From NCBI GenBank assembly GCA_964503885.1, contig CAZDCD010000025.1, positions 1 to 62,986 of the forward strand: a stretch of 62,986 nt of DNA. Direction: 5' to 3'. Positions 54,501 through 62,925 of the stretch are shown here, piece by piece (the first letter of the stretch is position 1; every line of letters begins with the position of its first letter). The stretch comes from CAZDCD01 sp964503885 (GTDB taxonomy: Bacteria > Bacteroidota > Bacteroidia > Bacteroidales > UBA10428). A program made the position numbers and the translations under genes. The notes below the pieces were generated by a model. That model was not told the DNA's origin. It did no database searches and worked only from the letters and a program-made list of their open reading frames with translations.

Positions 54501-56133
54501 AATTGACAAGATCATTGCCAGGATACGGCATTCAACTCCCGGCATAACACTGATCAGTCCTCCGCCCCATCATGATATTTATTCCATTGAAGATCTTGCC
54601 CAACTGATCTTTGATCTCAAATCCATTAATCCTGTGGCCAGGATCAATGTGAAGCTGGTATCGGAAAAAGGAGTAGGAACTATCGCTGCAGGTGTGGCCA
54701 AAGCCTTTGCCGACAGCATTACTATAAGCGGAAACGAAGGCGGTACCGGCGCCAGCCCGGCAAGCTCGATCAAACATGCCGGACTTCCAATGGAACTGGG
54801 AATTTCCGAAGTACAGCAAACCCTCGTAATCAATAATCTGAGGGACCGGGTAAAGCTCCAGACCGACGGACAGTTGAAAACAGGCCGTGATGTGGTATAT
54901 GCGGGGCTCCTGGGTGCGGAAGAATTCGGTTTCGCGACCGCTTCCCTGATCGTGCTTGGTTGCATCATGATGCGTAAATGCCACCTGAATACATGCCCTG
55001 TCGGAGTGGCCACACAGGATCCGGAACTAAGAAAACGCTTTATCGGCAAATCGGAATTTGTCATCAATTATTTTCATTTCATTGCCCAGGAAATCAGGGA
55101 GATAATGGCTGAGATGGGCTTCCGTAAATTCGACGATCTTGTGGGAAGAACCGATCTGCTTGAACAGCGTTCCGATATCGATCACTGGAAAGCGAAGAAA
55201 CTCGACCTTTCGGCTATCATATACAGGCCTAAGGAAGCTTCGAAATATGCCACACATTGCATATGCTTCCAGACGCATAAAATTGAAGATGTACTCGACA
55301 GGGAACTGATCAAACTCTCCAATAAAGCCATTAAAAATAAGGAGAAAGTATGGATATCGAAAGACATCAATAACACAAACCGTACAGTTGGGGCTATGCT
55401 CAGCGGTATCATCACCAAGGTATACGGCGCAGAGGGACTTCCGGACGGTACCATAAATTGCAAATTCCAGGGGTCTGCCGGACAGAGTTTCGGAGCATTC
55501 CTGACAAAGGGAATGCATTTTGAGCTCGAAGGCGATTCAAACGATTACCTCGGCAAAGGTTTATCGGGAGGAAGAATAGTGGTTGTACCCCCGAAAGGTT
55601 CAACGTTCAGGCCCGACGAAAATATTATTATCGGAAATACCGTGTTATACGGGGCAACCAGTGGAGAGGCATACATACGGGGTGTTGCGGGCGAACGCTT
55701 CTGTGTGCGGAACAGCGGAGCCTATGCCGTGGTTGAAGGTACCGGCGATCACTGCTGTGAATACATGACTGGCGGCCGTACTGTTGTTCTGGGCAATACA
55801 GGCAGAAATTTTGCCGCTGGTATGAGCGGGGGAATTGCCTATGTGCTGGATATAGCAGGTAACTTTGACTATTTCTGCAATAAGGGTATGGTAGAACTCA
55901 GTGCTGTAGGCGATAAGGATGACACCGATGAACTGCAGCGCCTGATAAACAATCACTACCTCTATACAAGGAGCGAGCTTGCGGAAAAGATCCTGGTAAA
56001 CTGGGATGAATACCTGTCCAGATTTATTAAAGTGATACCGTATGAATACAAGAAGGTGCTCGAAGAACAAAAACTTGAAATGATCAAGGAAAAAATCAAA
56101 CATACAGAGGATGAGCCCCATTTCCAATATTGA
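51592..56133 (+). CDS. gltB: Glutamate synthase large subunit
   Basis: The 1,513-residue protein has the four GOGAT domains: N-terminal class II glutaminase (nucleophile Cys at HDSCGIGFV after a ~20-residue propeptide; FSTNTFPTWDLAQPFR), central domain, FMN-binding domain (ISKEAHETLAVAMNKIGGRSNTGEGGED; HHDIYSIEDLAQLIFDL; SGNEGGTGASP), the [3Fe-4S] Cys group (CIMMRKCHLNTCPVG), and the C-terminal beta-helix GXGXG domain (GLSGGRIVVVPP). It makes two glutamates from glutamine and 2-oxoglutarate. The leader suggests attenuation control, and gltD follows. Confidence 0.98.
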   Translation: MSKGFPKAKGLYSPANEHDSCGIGFVTQIKGIKSHDIVKKGLEVLINMTHRGAEGADNVTGDGAGILIQMPHKLILSKGIKVPAEGHYGTGIVFLPQGDKERRQCERILIDTLVEEGLDVIDFQDVQVDSSVLGEISRSTEPFMRQIYVTGRYEQDELERKLYIARKQSENKVRNSNIHDKKAFYIPSLSSKVMIYKGMFMPKQLPQYFNDLRDNLMESAIALVHSRFSTNTFPTWDLAQPFRFLSHNGEINTIKGNRMWMGARESLLKTELFQGDLKKLFPIIEPNKSDSASLDNALEFLVLTGKSMPHALSMLIPESWNDKNPIPDSLKAFYEYHSTIMEPWDGPASIVFSDGRYIGGTLDRNGLRPSRYIITKDDVIVMGSEVGVQVFPPEQIREKGRLRPGKILLVDTKFGIIVPDDELKHQLSERNPYANWLKENRIDLDDIVVKERIPTSLGERHFEFLKVFNYTKEDTDLLIRPMSLEGQEPVSSMGNDIPLAVMSDKPQRLFTYFKQLFAQVTNPPIDPIREGLVMTLTHYIGAVSKNLLKESAAHCKLIKFRSPIVSNTDLGKIKNLDQTEFSHVTIPMVFDASTKNHGKALEKALDDLCEKAEKAVDNKHNFIVLSDRNIDKKNAPIPSLLAVSAVHHHLINVKKRMQVGLVVETAEAREVNHFALLFAFGASVVNPYCAVAIIEKMVEKGEIPFDYVKARANYFKAIDKGLLKILSKMGISTLRSYHGSQMYEALGLSKEVINKYFTGTDSRIGGIGLSEIAEEAIMTHLHAYEKTNVDSPDLKTDGIYNYRKDGEHHGWNPETIGLLQWATRTNNYAKYKEFSAQVNLENRQPNFLRGCFNIKKGNPIPVDKVEPVSEIFKRFVTGAMSFGSISKEAHETLAVAMNKIGGRSNTGEGGEDPERFIPRADGSFARSAIKQVASGRFGVTANYLINADEIQIKMAQGAKPGEGGQLPGHKIDKIIARIRHSTPGITLISPPPHHDIYSIEDLAQLIFDLKSINPVARINVKLVSEKGVGTIAAGVAKAFADSITISGNEGGTGASPASSIKHAGLPMELGISEVQQTLVINNLRDRVKLQTDGQLKTGRDVVYAGLLGAEEFGFATASLIVLGCIMMRKCHLNTCPVGVATQDPELRKRFIGKSEFVINYFHFIAQEIREIMAEMGFRKFDDLVGRTDLLEQRSDIDHWKAKKLDLSAIIYRPKEASKYATHCICFQTHKIEDVLDRELIKLSNKAIKNKEKVWISKDINNTNRTVGAMLSGIITKVYGAEGLPDGTINCKFQGSAGQSFGAFLTKGMHFELEGDSNDYLGKGLSGGRIVVVPPKGSTFRPDENIIIGNTVLYGATSGEAYIRGVAGERFCVRNSGAYAVVEGTGDHCCEYMTGGRTVVLGNTGRNFAAGMSGGIAYVLDIAGNFDYFCNKGMVELSAVGDKDDTDELQRLINNHYLYTRSELAEKILVNWDEYLSRFIKVIPYEYKKVLEEQKLEMIKEKIKHTEDEPHFQY

Positions 56134-56173
56134 AAGCACTGCTATTTTGCAGGAAAAAGGAGATGGCCTGATA

Positions 56174-56285
56174 AATATCGAACATCGATTAACCTATCCT
56201 GCGGCAGACAGGGATTTATGATTTATGAAGTGATATCGCTTCATAATTCTAAAACCGATGTTCAATAGACCGGCGTTTCGATATT
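56174..56285 (+). repeat. Palindromic intergenic element between gltB and gltD
   Basis: Outer arms AATATCGAACATCG (56174-56187) pair with CGATGTTC (56256-56263) and, past an insertion, CGATATT (56279-56285). Inside is a hairpin TTATGAAGTG-ATAT-CGCTTCATAA (56223-56246) and a CCTG/CAGACAGGG block (56198-56213). The latter and CGAACATC-ATTAA recur in the spacer after gltD. No T-run follows, so this is not an intrinsic terminator. Confidence 0.6.
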
Positions 56286-56329
56286 ACAATTAACGTGAAG
56301 GAATAATACAGATATAAAGATACAGATCA

Positions 56330-57745
56330 ATGGGAAACCCGAAAGGATTTATGCAGGTCCGGCGTAAAATTGCAGGATACAGGCCTCTGAACGATAGGAA
56401 ATACGACTTTAGCGAGGTGGAACAGACACTGAACGAGCAGGATCGCCGTGATCAGGCTTCGCGATGTATGGATTGTGGCGTTCCGTTTTGCCAGTGGGGG
56501 TGCCCTGTCATAAATAACATGCCTGAATGGCAGGATGCCATTTATAAGGGCAACTGGAAAGATGCTATCGATAATCTTCATGAAACGAATAACTTTCCCG
56601 AATTTACAGGCCGCATTTGTCCCGCACCCTGTGAAAATGCCTGTACACTGAACATTCATAAGGAACCGGTTACAATACGTGAAAACGAGGCTGCAGCAGC
56701 GGAAAAAGGATTCGAGCTCGGTTTTATCGTACCGAATCCTCCGAAATTCAGGACAGGTAAAAAAGTAGCTGTTATTGGATCTGGTCCCGCAGGAATGGCA
56801 AGCGCTGACCTTCTGAACAAATGGGGACATACCGTGACCCTGTTTGAAAAAGATGATGCCGTGGGAGGATTATTGCGTTATGGTATCCCGGACTTCAAAC
56901 TGAGTAAGAAAGTTATCGACCGCAGGTTAAGCATACTTGCGGAAGAAGGCCTGATTATTAAAACCAATACACATGTAGGTTTTGATGTCACTGGTGCCGA
57001 ACTGCTGAAAGAATTCGATGCCATCTGCCTGGCTATTGGCGCCATGAAGCCCCGTGATCTTCCGGTGAAAGGCAGGGAGCTTGAAGGAATACATTTTGCA
57101 ATGGAATTTCTCACCCAGCAAAACAAAACGATCAGGGGAATTAAAATTCCTGATAAAGACCGGATCCTGGCCACAGGCAAAAATGTGCTGGTGATCGGAG
57201 GAGGGGATACCGGATCCGACTGCGTGGGCACTTCCATTCGTCAGGAAGCTAAAAGCATCACACAGATCGAGATCCTGCCTAAACCTCCGGAAGATCGTCA
57301 ACCCAATAATCCATGGCCTTACTGGGCAAATATTCTCAGGAATTCGAGTTCGCACGAGGAAGGTTGTGAAAGGCGCTGGTCACTTTCCACCAAACAATTC
57401 ACCGGTGAAAACGGTAAGGTAAAACATGCCGAAATTGTTGAAATCGAATGGGTTAGCCAAAACGGTAAGATGACAATGACCGAAAAACCGCGTACAAAAC
57501 AACGGCTTGATGTGGAACTTGTACTCCTGGCAATGGGGTTTGTTCATCCCGTGCACGAAGGTCTTGCAACGGAATTCGGACTGGAATACGATGCCCGGGG
57601 AAATATTAAAGTGGATAAAAGCTACCGGACAAGCGTGGACAACGTTTTTGCCGCAGGTGATTCCATGGCGGGAGCCAGCCTGGTGGTTCGTGCAATTAAT
57701 CATGGTCGGCAGGCAGCAAAAGCAATACATGAGTTTCTGAAATAG
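56330..57745 (+). CDS. gltD: Glutamate synthase small subunit
   Basis: The 471-residue protein has the N-terminal double [4Fe-4S] domain (CMDCGVPFCQWGCP; ICPAPCENAC), the FAD motif VIGSGPAGMASADL, the NADPH Rossmann motif VLVIGGGDTGSDC and the closing FAD segment VFAAGDSMAGASL. It oxidises NADPH and feeds electrons to GltB. It contrasts with the GltD-like protein at 25580, which lacks the second Rossmann domain. It begins 196 bases after gltB. Confidence 0.97.
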   Translation: MGNPKGFMQVRRKIAGYRPLNDRKYDFSEVEQTLNEQDRRDQASRCMDCGVPFCQWGCPVINNMPEWQDAIYKGNWKDAIDNLHETNNFPEFTGRICPAPCENACTLNIHKEPVTIRENEAAAAEKGFELGFIVPNPPKFRTGKKVAVIGSGPAGMASADLLNKWGHTVTLFEKDDAVGGLLRYGIPDFKLSKKVIDRRLSILAEEGLIIKTNTHVGFDVTGAELLKEFDAICLAIGAMKPRDLPVKGRELEGIHFAMEFLTQQNKTIRGIKIPDKDRILATGKNVLVIGGGDTGSDCVGTSIRQEAKSITQIEILPKPPEDRQPNNPWPYWANILRNSSSHEEGCERRWSLSTKQFTGENGKVKHAEIVEIEWVSQNGKMTMTEKPRTKQRLDVELVLLAMGFVHPVHEGLATEFGLEYDARGNIKVDKSYRTSVDNVFAAGDSMAGASLVVRAINHGRQAAKAIHEFLK

Positions 57746-58058
57746 ACCTTTTTTGCACCGGAACGAATTCAGATTGCCCTGATAATTAACAGTCACTGAC
57801 AATACCCTGTGTCAGCTACCCTAATAATCCAGGTAAAAACGATCCATAACGCGAAATTGTAATCCTATTTAATGTCGATCTTTTTCCTTCCTGCCCGCCT
57901 CTGCCAGGGCTTAGCATGGTCATTCGCGAACGAATTAAGTATCCTGTCTGTAGCAGACAGGGGAAAAAATAAACGAACATCATTAATAATATAGGGTTTT
58001 TTGCACGTTGCCTGTCACAAGTAATAATATACCTGTTTATTCACCAAAATTCTTTACC
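57746..58058. other. 313-base spacer with a palindrome, no gene
   Basis: No coding frame is convincing here. It holds a perfect hairpin CCTGTCTG-TAG-CAGACAGG (57943-57961) followed by GGAAAAAAT, and CGAACATCATTAA (57974-57986). Both resemble parts of the gltB-gltD spacer, in swapped order. The frame that opens at 58008 is the extended 5' end of the redoxin frame. Confidence 0.6.
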
Positions 58059-58763
58059 ATGAAAACAACTGCTGCCCTTTTTGTCCTGTTTGCCCTGTTT
58101 CAGGGATCACTTTTTTCCCAAAATCCTGCGGTAAAAATCGGAACCGTAGGTGAACAATTCTCCGATTTCTCGCTTGTTACGCATAACGGAAACCTGTTAT
58201 CCATGCATGACCTGCTGGGGAAAAATGTGCTGCTTATCGTACCTCGCGGAAAATACCAGGATGATAAATGGTGTACCATATGCAATTACCAGTACGCAGA
58301 ATTTGCGGATCTTGAAATTTCCGGTCGTATCCGTGAAAAATACAATCTTGAAATTGTATTTCTTTTTCCTTATGGGAAAGATTTGTTTAACGAATGGGTA
58401 GAAGCATTCCCCGGTGAGATGAAAAAAATCGAGCAATGGAAAAATCCGGGAGATACTGCAAACATAACCCTTCAGCAAAAGAACTGGATGACATTTGCCC
58501 GGGCCTACTTCCCGAAAAGTTTCGATTTTTCAGACAGGGAAGTCCCTCTGCCCCTGCCTGTACTTATTGACGAAAACCAGGAAGTATCAAAGGGCCTTGA
58601 TCTGTCGAGAACAGAATGGGGCGGATCAAAAACACTGCAAAACATCCCTGCCATTTATATCATTGATAAAGATGGTGTGCTCAGGTTTAAATACATCAGC
58701 CAGAGTACAATTGACAGGCCGTCAGCAGAATATATCCTGAATTTTATGGATAAGATGATGTGA
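58059..58763 (+). CDS. Secreted redoxin (AhpC/TSA-like)
   Basis: The 234-residue protein starts at ATG 58059, where a signal peptide begins (KTTAALFVLFALFQGSLFSQ); a frame back to 58008 adds an unlikely 17-residue lead. The mature domain opens with VKIGTVGEQFSDFSLVTHNGNLLSM, the start of peroxiredoxin/TlpA folds, and has an active-site pair in WCTICNYQYAEF. The PAIYIIDKDGVLRFKYISQ strand is typical. It should act as a periplasmic thiol reductase or peroxidase. Confidence 0.85.
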   Translation: MKTTAALFVLFALFQGSLFSQNPAVKIGTVGEQFSDFSLVTHNGNLLSMHDLLGKNVLLIVPRGKYQDDKWCTICNYQYAEFADLEISGRIREKYNLEIVFLFPYGKDLFNEWVEAFPGEMKKIEQWKNPGDTANITLQQKNWMTFARAYFPKSFDFSDREVPLPLPVLIDENQEVSKGLDLSRTEWGGSKTLQNIPAIYIIDKDGVLRFKYISQSTIDRPSAEYILNFMDKMM

Positions 58764-58834
58764 TATGCGGGCTTTCCTGACCCCGGTAAGCACCGGTTGC
58801 ACTTTCCGGCAAGTCACAGGTATCAGGACTCTAT

Positions 58835-59632
58835 TCAGAATTCCAACACCAATTCGTAGCCTCCATACTTACGGAGATTGATGACCTCGCTGTTATTGAA
58901 GATCAAATACTGACCCTTGATACCGGTTAGTATTCCTTCAATTTTGCCTGTTTTCTCGAGGTCCATCGACCTTATTTTATGCGGATAATCCGGAACAGGA
59001 TACCGGATGGATGTTACTTCATCACCGGGATAGATATAACTGCGCAAATCAAAAGGCAGGACATCTTCAGCCATGCCTTTTTTTTCAACGAGTTCATTCC
59101 CATCGTTTCCTGCACCAGTAAGCATTAGCCTCCAGTTTGTTTTGTCGGGAAAAATATCCTTCAGTGCCACTTCGATGGTCCCGGCCAGAAACCGGTTCGG
59201 AACTTTTGCCAGGATAATTGCCCTGTCAGCACCCTGGTCAATCCAGCGCACAGGAATTTGTGTATAACGCGTAACACCTACTTTAATGACCGGTGTCATG
59301 GCAAGGTAAACAAAATGATCGATCAGGCAATGATCTTTTGCAAATTCCATATCCCGTGCTATACCCTCATGCGCCCTGCAAAGCTCAGGCCTCAATACAC
59401 ATTCTTCGGTCTCGGGTGCTGAAACAAAACATGAATAACAATATCCCCGGGCAAACGATGTCCTGGTAATTTTGCCACACCTAATGCAGTTGATCACACC
59501 GGTTGACTGCAAAGACACTTTCTTTCCGATCAGTTCGTTGAGAAAAATTTCACTGTTCCCGATTTTCAGAAAGTAGTGCACGACATCTCCAAGTTCAGCA
59601 CGCATTTTTCGGATATTGCCTTCTTTTTTCAT
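58835..59632 (-). CDS. DUF2797 family protein
   Basis: The 265-residue protein starts at ATG 59632 (KKEGNIRKMRAELGD); a TTG start six codons earlier would lie upstream of the expected transcription start. It has a zinc-ribbon-like CIRCGKITRTSFARGYCYSCF, a further Cys pair, and the SIRYPVPDYPHKIRSMDLEKTGKIEGILTGIKGQYLIF segment typical of DUF2797. Function is unknown. A -7 element precedes it. Confidence 0.88.
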   Translation of the reverse strand: MKKEGNIRKMRAELGDVVHYFLKIGNSEIFLNELIGKKVSLQSTGVINCIRCGKITRTSFARGYCYSCFVSAPETEECVLRPELCRAHEGIARDMEFAKDHCLIDHFVYLAMTPVIKVGVTRYTQIPVRWIDQGADRAIILAKVPNRFLAGTIEVALKDIFPDKTNWRLMLTGAGNDGNELVEKKGMAEDVLPFDLRSYIYPGDEVTSIRYPVPDYPHKIRSMDLEKTGKIEGILTGIKGQYLIFNNSEVINLRKYGGYELVLEF

Positions 59633-59651
59633 GTGATTTTTATTCGTCAAA

Positions 59652-59659
59652 CAAAATTA
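59652..59659 (-). promoter_or_regulatory. Candidate -7 element for the DUF2797 gene
   Basis: TAATTTTG on the minus strand matches TAnnTTTG fully, 19 bases before the ATG at 59632. It leaves a very short leader. No -33 match. Confidence 0.45.
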
Positions 59660-59726
59660 GCAAAAAAAATATTATGTATATGTAATTGATCTATAAATCA
59701 TTGTAAAATATTTAAAAAATATATAC

Positions 59727-59767
59727 TACTATGTATTGCATAGTATTAATATTTTTATATATCTTTG
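59727..59767 (+). promoter_or_regulatory. Promoter with palindromic operator for the PspC-PadR operon
   Basis: A perfect palindrome TACTATG-TATTG-CATAGTA (59727-59745) overlaps a TTG (59736-59738) that serves as a -33 element, 21 bases before a full -7 match TATCTTTG (59760-59767). The layout suggests an operator covering the promoter, and the operon encodes a PadR regulator, which commonly bind such short palindromes and repress themselves. Confidence 0.5.
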
Positions 59768-59852
59768 TATAGGAATTAACATTTTATAGCATAGTTGTGA
59801 AAATATCAGATAACGACTCCTTTTAAGGGAGAAAAAAAGGGACAATGATCCG

Positions 59853-60125
59853 ATGATTTATGCCAAGTCCATATTGTTTTTTCTGTTGTTTATCTTTGCA
59901 GTGAATCCTGAAAAGCATGCCATCAGGAATGAGAAGACTGTAAAAACTCAGGTGGTTCGCTGTCAGCATACCGGTTCTGCAGAAAATAAGAACGGATCAG
60001 CGGGCATCGCTGATCCCCCAGATAAACAGCAGAATAAGAAAAGTGCATACAAAAAACTGAGGAACGACACTACTTATCAGCTTGTTACAATATATTTTGG
60101 TACACACGTAGTCAATCCATATTAA
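59853..60125 (+). CDS. Small secreted protein of the PspC-PadR operon
   Basis: The 90-residue product has an N-terminal hydrophobic segment (YAKSILFFLLFIFAVNP) that could be a signal peptide, then a polar Lys/Asn-rich part. I recognise no family. It lies downstream of the operon promoter and 32 bases before the first PspC gene. It could be a real small exported protein; lack of homologues cannot be checked here. Confidence 0.5.
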   Translation: MIYAKSILFFLLFIFAVNPEKHAIRNEKTVKTQVVRCQHTGSAENKNGSAGIADPPDKQQNKKSAYKKLRNDTTYQLVTIYFGTHVVNPY

Positions 60126-60157
60126 ATTAAATAACCATAAAATTAAGCATCAGCATT

Positions 60158-60790
60158 ATGAAAAAAACAGTATCGATAAATCTTAACGGCATGCTGTTCA
60201 ATATCGACGATGACGCATACCAGAGGCTGGAAGCCTATCTGAAGCGTATCGAATTGCATTTTTCAGATCAGGAAGGTTCGGCCGAGATCATGAACGATAT
60301 CGAAGGCCGTATTGCAGAGCTGCTGAATGAAAGACTGGGCAGCACTGTGGATGTGGTATCCCTGCGTCATATCGAAGAGGTCATTAAGATCATGGGTGAA
60401 CCCGATGAATTTGAAAGCAACGGAGAATCAGAGAAAAAACAGGCCGAAGCACCCCACGGAAGCACTTATGCCTACCGGCAGAAAAGAGTATACCGCGACC
60501 CCGATAACCGTATTTTAGGAGGTGTATGCGGGGGTCTCGGGGCTTACCTTGATATTGATCCTGTAATTGTGAGGATTTTGTTCGTGGTGGCTTTTTTTAT
60601 TTTCGGCATCAGCCTGTTGTTGTATATCATTCTCTGGATTGTTATTCCTGAAGCAAAAACCACCGCCCAAAAACTTGAGATGCGCGGCGATCCGGTGAAT
60701 GTATCGAATATCGGAGGATTTATGCGCGATGAGTTTGAGAGTGTGAAAAACAGTTTCAGTGGTAAAGGGAAAAGAAAAGACCGTAAGTAA
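60158..60790 (+). CDS. PspC domain membrane protein
   Basis: The 210-residue protein begins with an N-terminal module of about 90 residues (KKTVSINLNGMLFNIDDDAYQRLEAYLKRIELHF; DIEGRIAELLNE), then the PspC domain (RDPDNRILGGVCGGLGAYLDIDPVIVRILFVVAFFIFGISLLLYIILWIVIPEA) with two membrane helices. PspC domains act in envelope-stress sensing. It is a shorter paralogue of the protein at 61201; the two flank a PadR gene. Confidence 0.9.
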   Translation: MKKTVSINLNGMLFNIDDDAYQRLEAYLKRIELHFSDQEGSAEIMNDIEGRIAELLNERLGSTVDVVSLRHIEEVIKIMGEPDEFESNGESEKKQAEAPHGSTYAYRQKRVYRDPDNRILGGVCGGLGAYLDIDPVIVRILFVVAFFIFGISLLLYIILWIVIPEAKTTAQKLEMRGDPVNVSNIGGFMRDEFESVKNSFSGKGKRKDRK

Positions 60791-60852
60791 TGGAGATCAG
60801 AAGTTTTTCTTATCGATTATCTAGTGTCTCAATATAAAAATTAAGAATAACC

Positions 60853-61185
60853 ATGAATGCAGAAAATGCTAAGGCACAAATGAGGAAGGGAATACTGGAG
60901 TATTGCATTCTCACCATAATATCGGAAGGCGATGCTTATGCCTCTGATATTCTGAATAAGCTTAAGGAGGCCCAACTGATTGTGGTTGAGGGCACGTTAT
61001 ACCCGCTGCTTACACGGCAAAAAAACGCCGGACTGCTCAATTACAGATGGGAAGAATCCACCCAGGGACCACCCAGGAAATACTATTCCATCACAGAAAA
61101 AGGCAGAGAATTTCTCGGTGAACTCCATAATGCATGGCAGGAGCTAGTGAAAGCTATTGAAAATTTAAAACCCCGGAAATCGTAA
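60853..61185 (+). CDS. PadR family transcriptional regulator
   Basis: The 110-residue protein has the PadR winged helix (RKGILEYCILTIISEGDAYASDILNKLKEAQLIVVEGTLYPLLTRQKNAGLLNYRWEES; GPPRKYYSITEKGREFL). PadR proteins are usually repressors released by a ligand. Here, between two PspC genes, it probably controls their operon. The palindrome at 59727-59745 is its likely operator, by inference. Confidence 0.93.
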   Translation: MNAENAKAQMRKGILEYCILTIISEGDAYASDILNKLKEAQLIVVEGTLYPLLTRQKNAGLLNYRWEESTQGPPRKYYSITEKGREFLGELHNAWQELVKAIENLKPRKS

Positions 61186-61200
61186 CTAAAAAAACAGACC

Positions 61201-62781
61201 ATGAAAAAGGCAATACAAATAAATCTCGGAGGAAGGCATTTTCATATCGATGAAGACGCGTATCTTTTGCTGAAAGAATATACCGATTCATTGCGGACCT
61301 ATTTTTCCGGCGAAGGGGATGCAGGAACAGAGATCATCGACGATATTGAACACCGCCTGGCTGAGCTGCTCGAAGATAAGATCTCCGGCAGCAAAGAAGT
61401 CGTAATCCTGAAGGATGTTGAAGAAGCCATACAGATTCTCGGAAAAATAGAAGATTTTGAATTCGAATCATCAGGTGTGAAAAATTCATCTGAAGACAGC
61501 CGTTATTATGACCGTAAAGTATACCGCCGCCTGCACCGCGATCCTGATAACTCTTACCTGGGGGGAGTCTGCAGTGGTCTGGGAGCATATTTCAATGTAG
61601 ATCCCCTGTGGATGCGGATCATTTTCATCGCCCTGATCTTTGCCAACGGGTTCGGTATCCTCCTGTATGTTATTCTCTGGATCATAGTTCCTAAAGCCAT
61701 TACCACCGCCCAAAAACTGCAGATGAAAGGAGAACCGGTTACAGTGCAGAATATTCAGCGGTCAATTGGCGAAGAATACCGGAATGTTCGGTCGAATTTC
61801 CACAATTTCAGCCAGTCAGAAGGGTTCAGAAAAACAAGAAATGCAGCCGAAGAAGTGCTGAATGCTGTCGGAAGGATATTTGTCTTCATCCTGAAATTTT
61901 TTATTTATTTTATCGGGATCGCCCTATTAGTCACCGGGTTGGCACTGCTGCTCGGATTCGGCACGGCCATCTTTACGCATTTTTACTGGTTCCGTAATGT
62001 TGACTGGCCACATGTGTACCTCCCCAACCTGAATGATTTTTTTACTGATCCGTCAACCGCATCTATTGTAGGAATATGCCTCATTGTATTGATTGCAATC
62101 CCTATTATCAGTCTTATGGTGGGAGGAATCAAACTGCTGCTGAATATCCGCAGCCGCAATCATTTTTTACGTGCCACTGCCCTCACGGCCTGGATACTCG
62201 CACTAATTATATTCATCGCAATGCTAATTACCGAAGGTGAACCGTTTGTATTCCAGGCTTCCGATACCCAAACCAGTGATCTGAAGCCCGTGAGATCTTC
62301 AACATATTACCTTAAACTCCAAGCCGAAGACGAATCACAGGACAAAATTACCGTGTACTCCATTTTTGACTACGATTTTTATTATGACCGGGTCCACGAC
62401 AGGATGCTCGGGAACCCTTCGCTGGAAATTGTTCCGGCCGGGACCGGTTATCCGCAGCTTGTCATTAAAAAGTCAATGCGGAACCTGATCATGAAAGATG
62501 CAGGTGAGAATATCGATAGATTGGATTACGACTGGCTGCAGAGCGATTCGCTGATCATTTTCGACAGGTACTTCAGTGTGAACGACGATTACCGGTGGAG
62601 ATTCCCCGAAGTTGACATGGAACTAAAGATCCCGGAAAACCAAAAGATCAGGATATCGTCCGAAATGATGAAAATACTAGGCTATATTGATATGGAAGAT
62701 CATGATTACGATACATGGGATCTCTCTGACAATACCTGGGTGATGACCGTACACGGGTTGCGCAAATGGGAACCTGAGTAA
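61201..62781 (+). CDS. Long PspC domain membrane protein
   Basis: The 526-residue protein shares the N-terminal module and PspC domain with the gene at 60158 (RDPDNSYLGGVCSGLGAYFNVDPLWMRIIFIALIFANGFGILLYVILWIIVPKA), then adds three more membrane helices (near 230-252, 288-311 and 328-345) and a C-terminal beta-rich region of about 170 residues that should lie outside the cytoplasm (VYSIFDYDFYYDRVHDRMLG, IRISSEMMKILGYIDMED). The C-terminal domain resembles toastrack/DUF4097-like adhesion or sensor domains, but this is not certain. It starts 15 bases after PadR. Confidence 0.87.
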   Translation: MKKAIQINLGGRHFHIDEDAYLLLKEYTDSLRTYFSGEGDAGTEIIDDIEHRLAELLEDKISGSKEVVILKDVEEAIQILGKIEDFEFESSGVKNSSEDSRYYDRKVYRRLHRDPDNSYLGGVCSGLGAYFNVDPLWMRIIFIALIFANGFGILLYVILWIIVPKAITTAQKLQMKGEPVTVQNIQRSIGEEYRNVRSNFHNFSQSEGFRKTRNAAEEVLNAVGRIFVFILKFFIYFIGIALLVTGLALLLGFGTAIFTHFYWFRNVDWPHVYLPNLNDFFTDPSTASIVGICLIVLIAIPIISLMVGGIKLLLNIRSRNHFLRATALTAWILALIIFIAMLITEGEPFVFQASDTQTSDLKPVRSSTYYLKLQAEDESQDKITVYSIFDYDFYYDRVHDRMLGNPSLEIVPAGTGYPQLVIKKSMRNLIMKDAGENIDRLDYDWLQSDSLIIFDRYFSVNDDYRWRFPEVDMELKIPENQKIRISSEMMKILGYIDMEDHDYDTWDLSDNTWVMTVHGLRKWEPE

Positions 62782-62869
62782 TACGCAGGTTATCCGGTAG
62801 CTTAAATCGACTTCGCAATATCGCTCGCTACTATAATCCGAGCCGCTTTAGGGTTTATGCAAAAAAAGA

Positions 62870-62899
62870 GTTGCAGAACCCATTTTTTTTATATTTTTG
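62870..62899 (+). promoter_or_regulatory. Promoter for tRNA-Gln
   Basis: TATTTTTG (62892-62899) fully matches TAnnTTTG, and GTTG (62870-62873) fits three of four bases of TTTG at 18-base spacing. The mature tRNA begins 27 bases past the -7 element. Confidence 0.65.
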
Positions 62900-62925
62900 C
62901 ACGACATTTTACCCCCCGTATTAAC

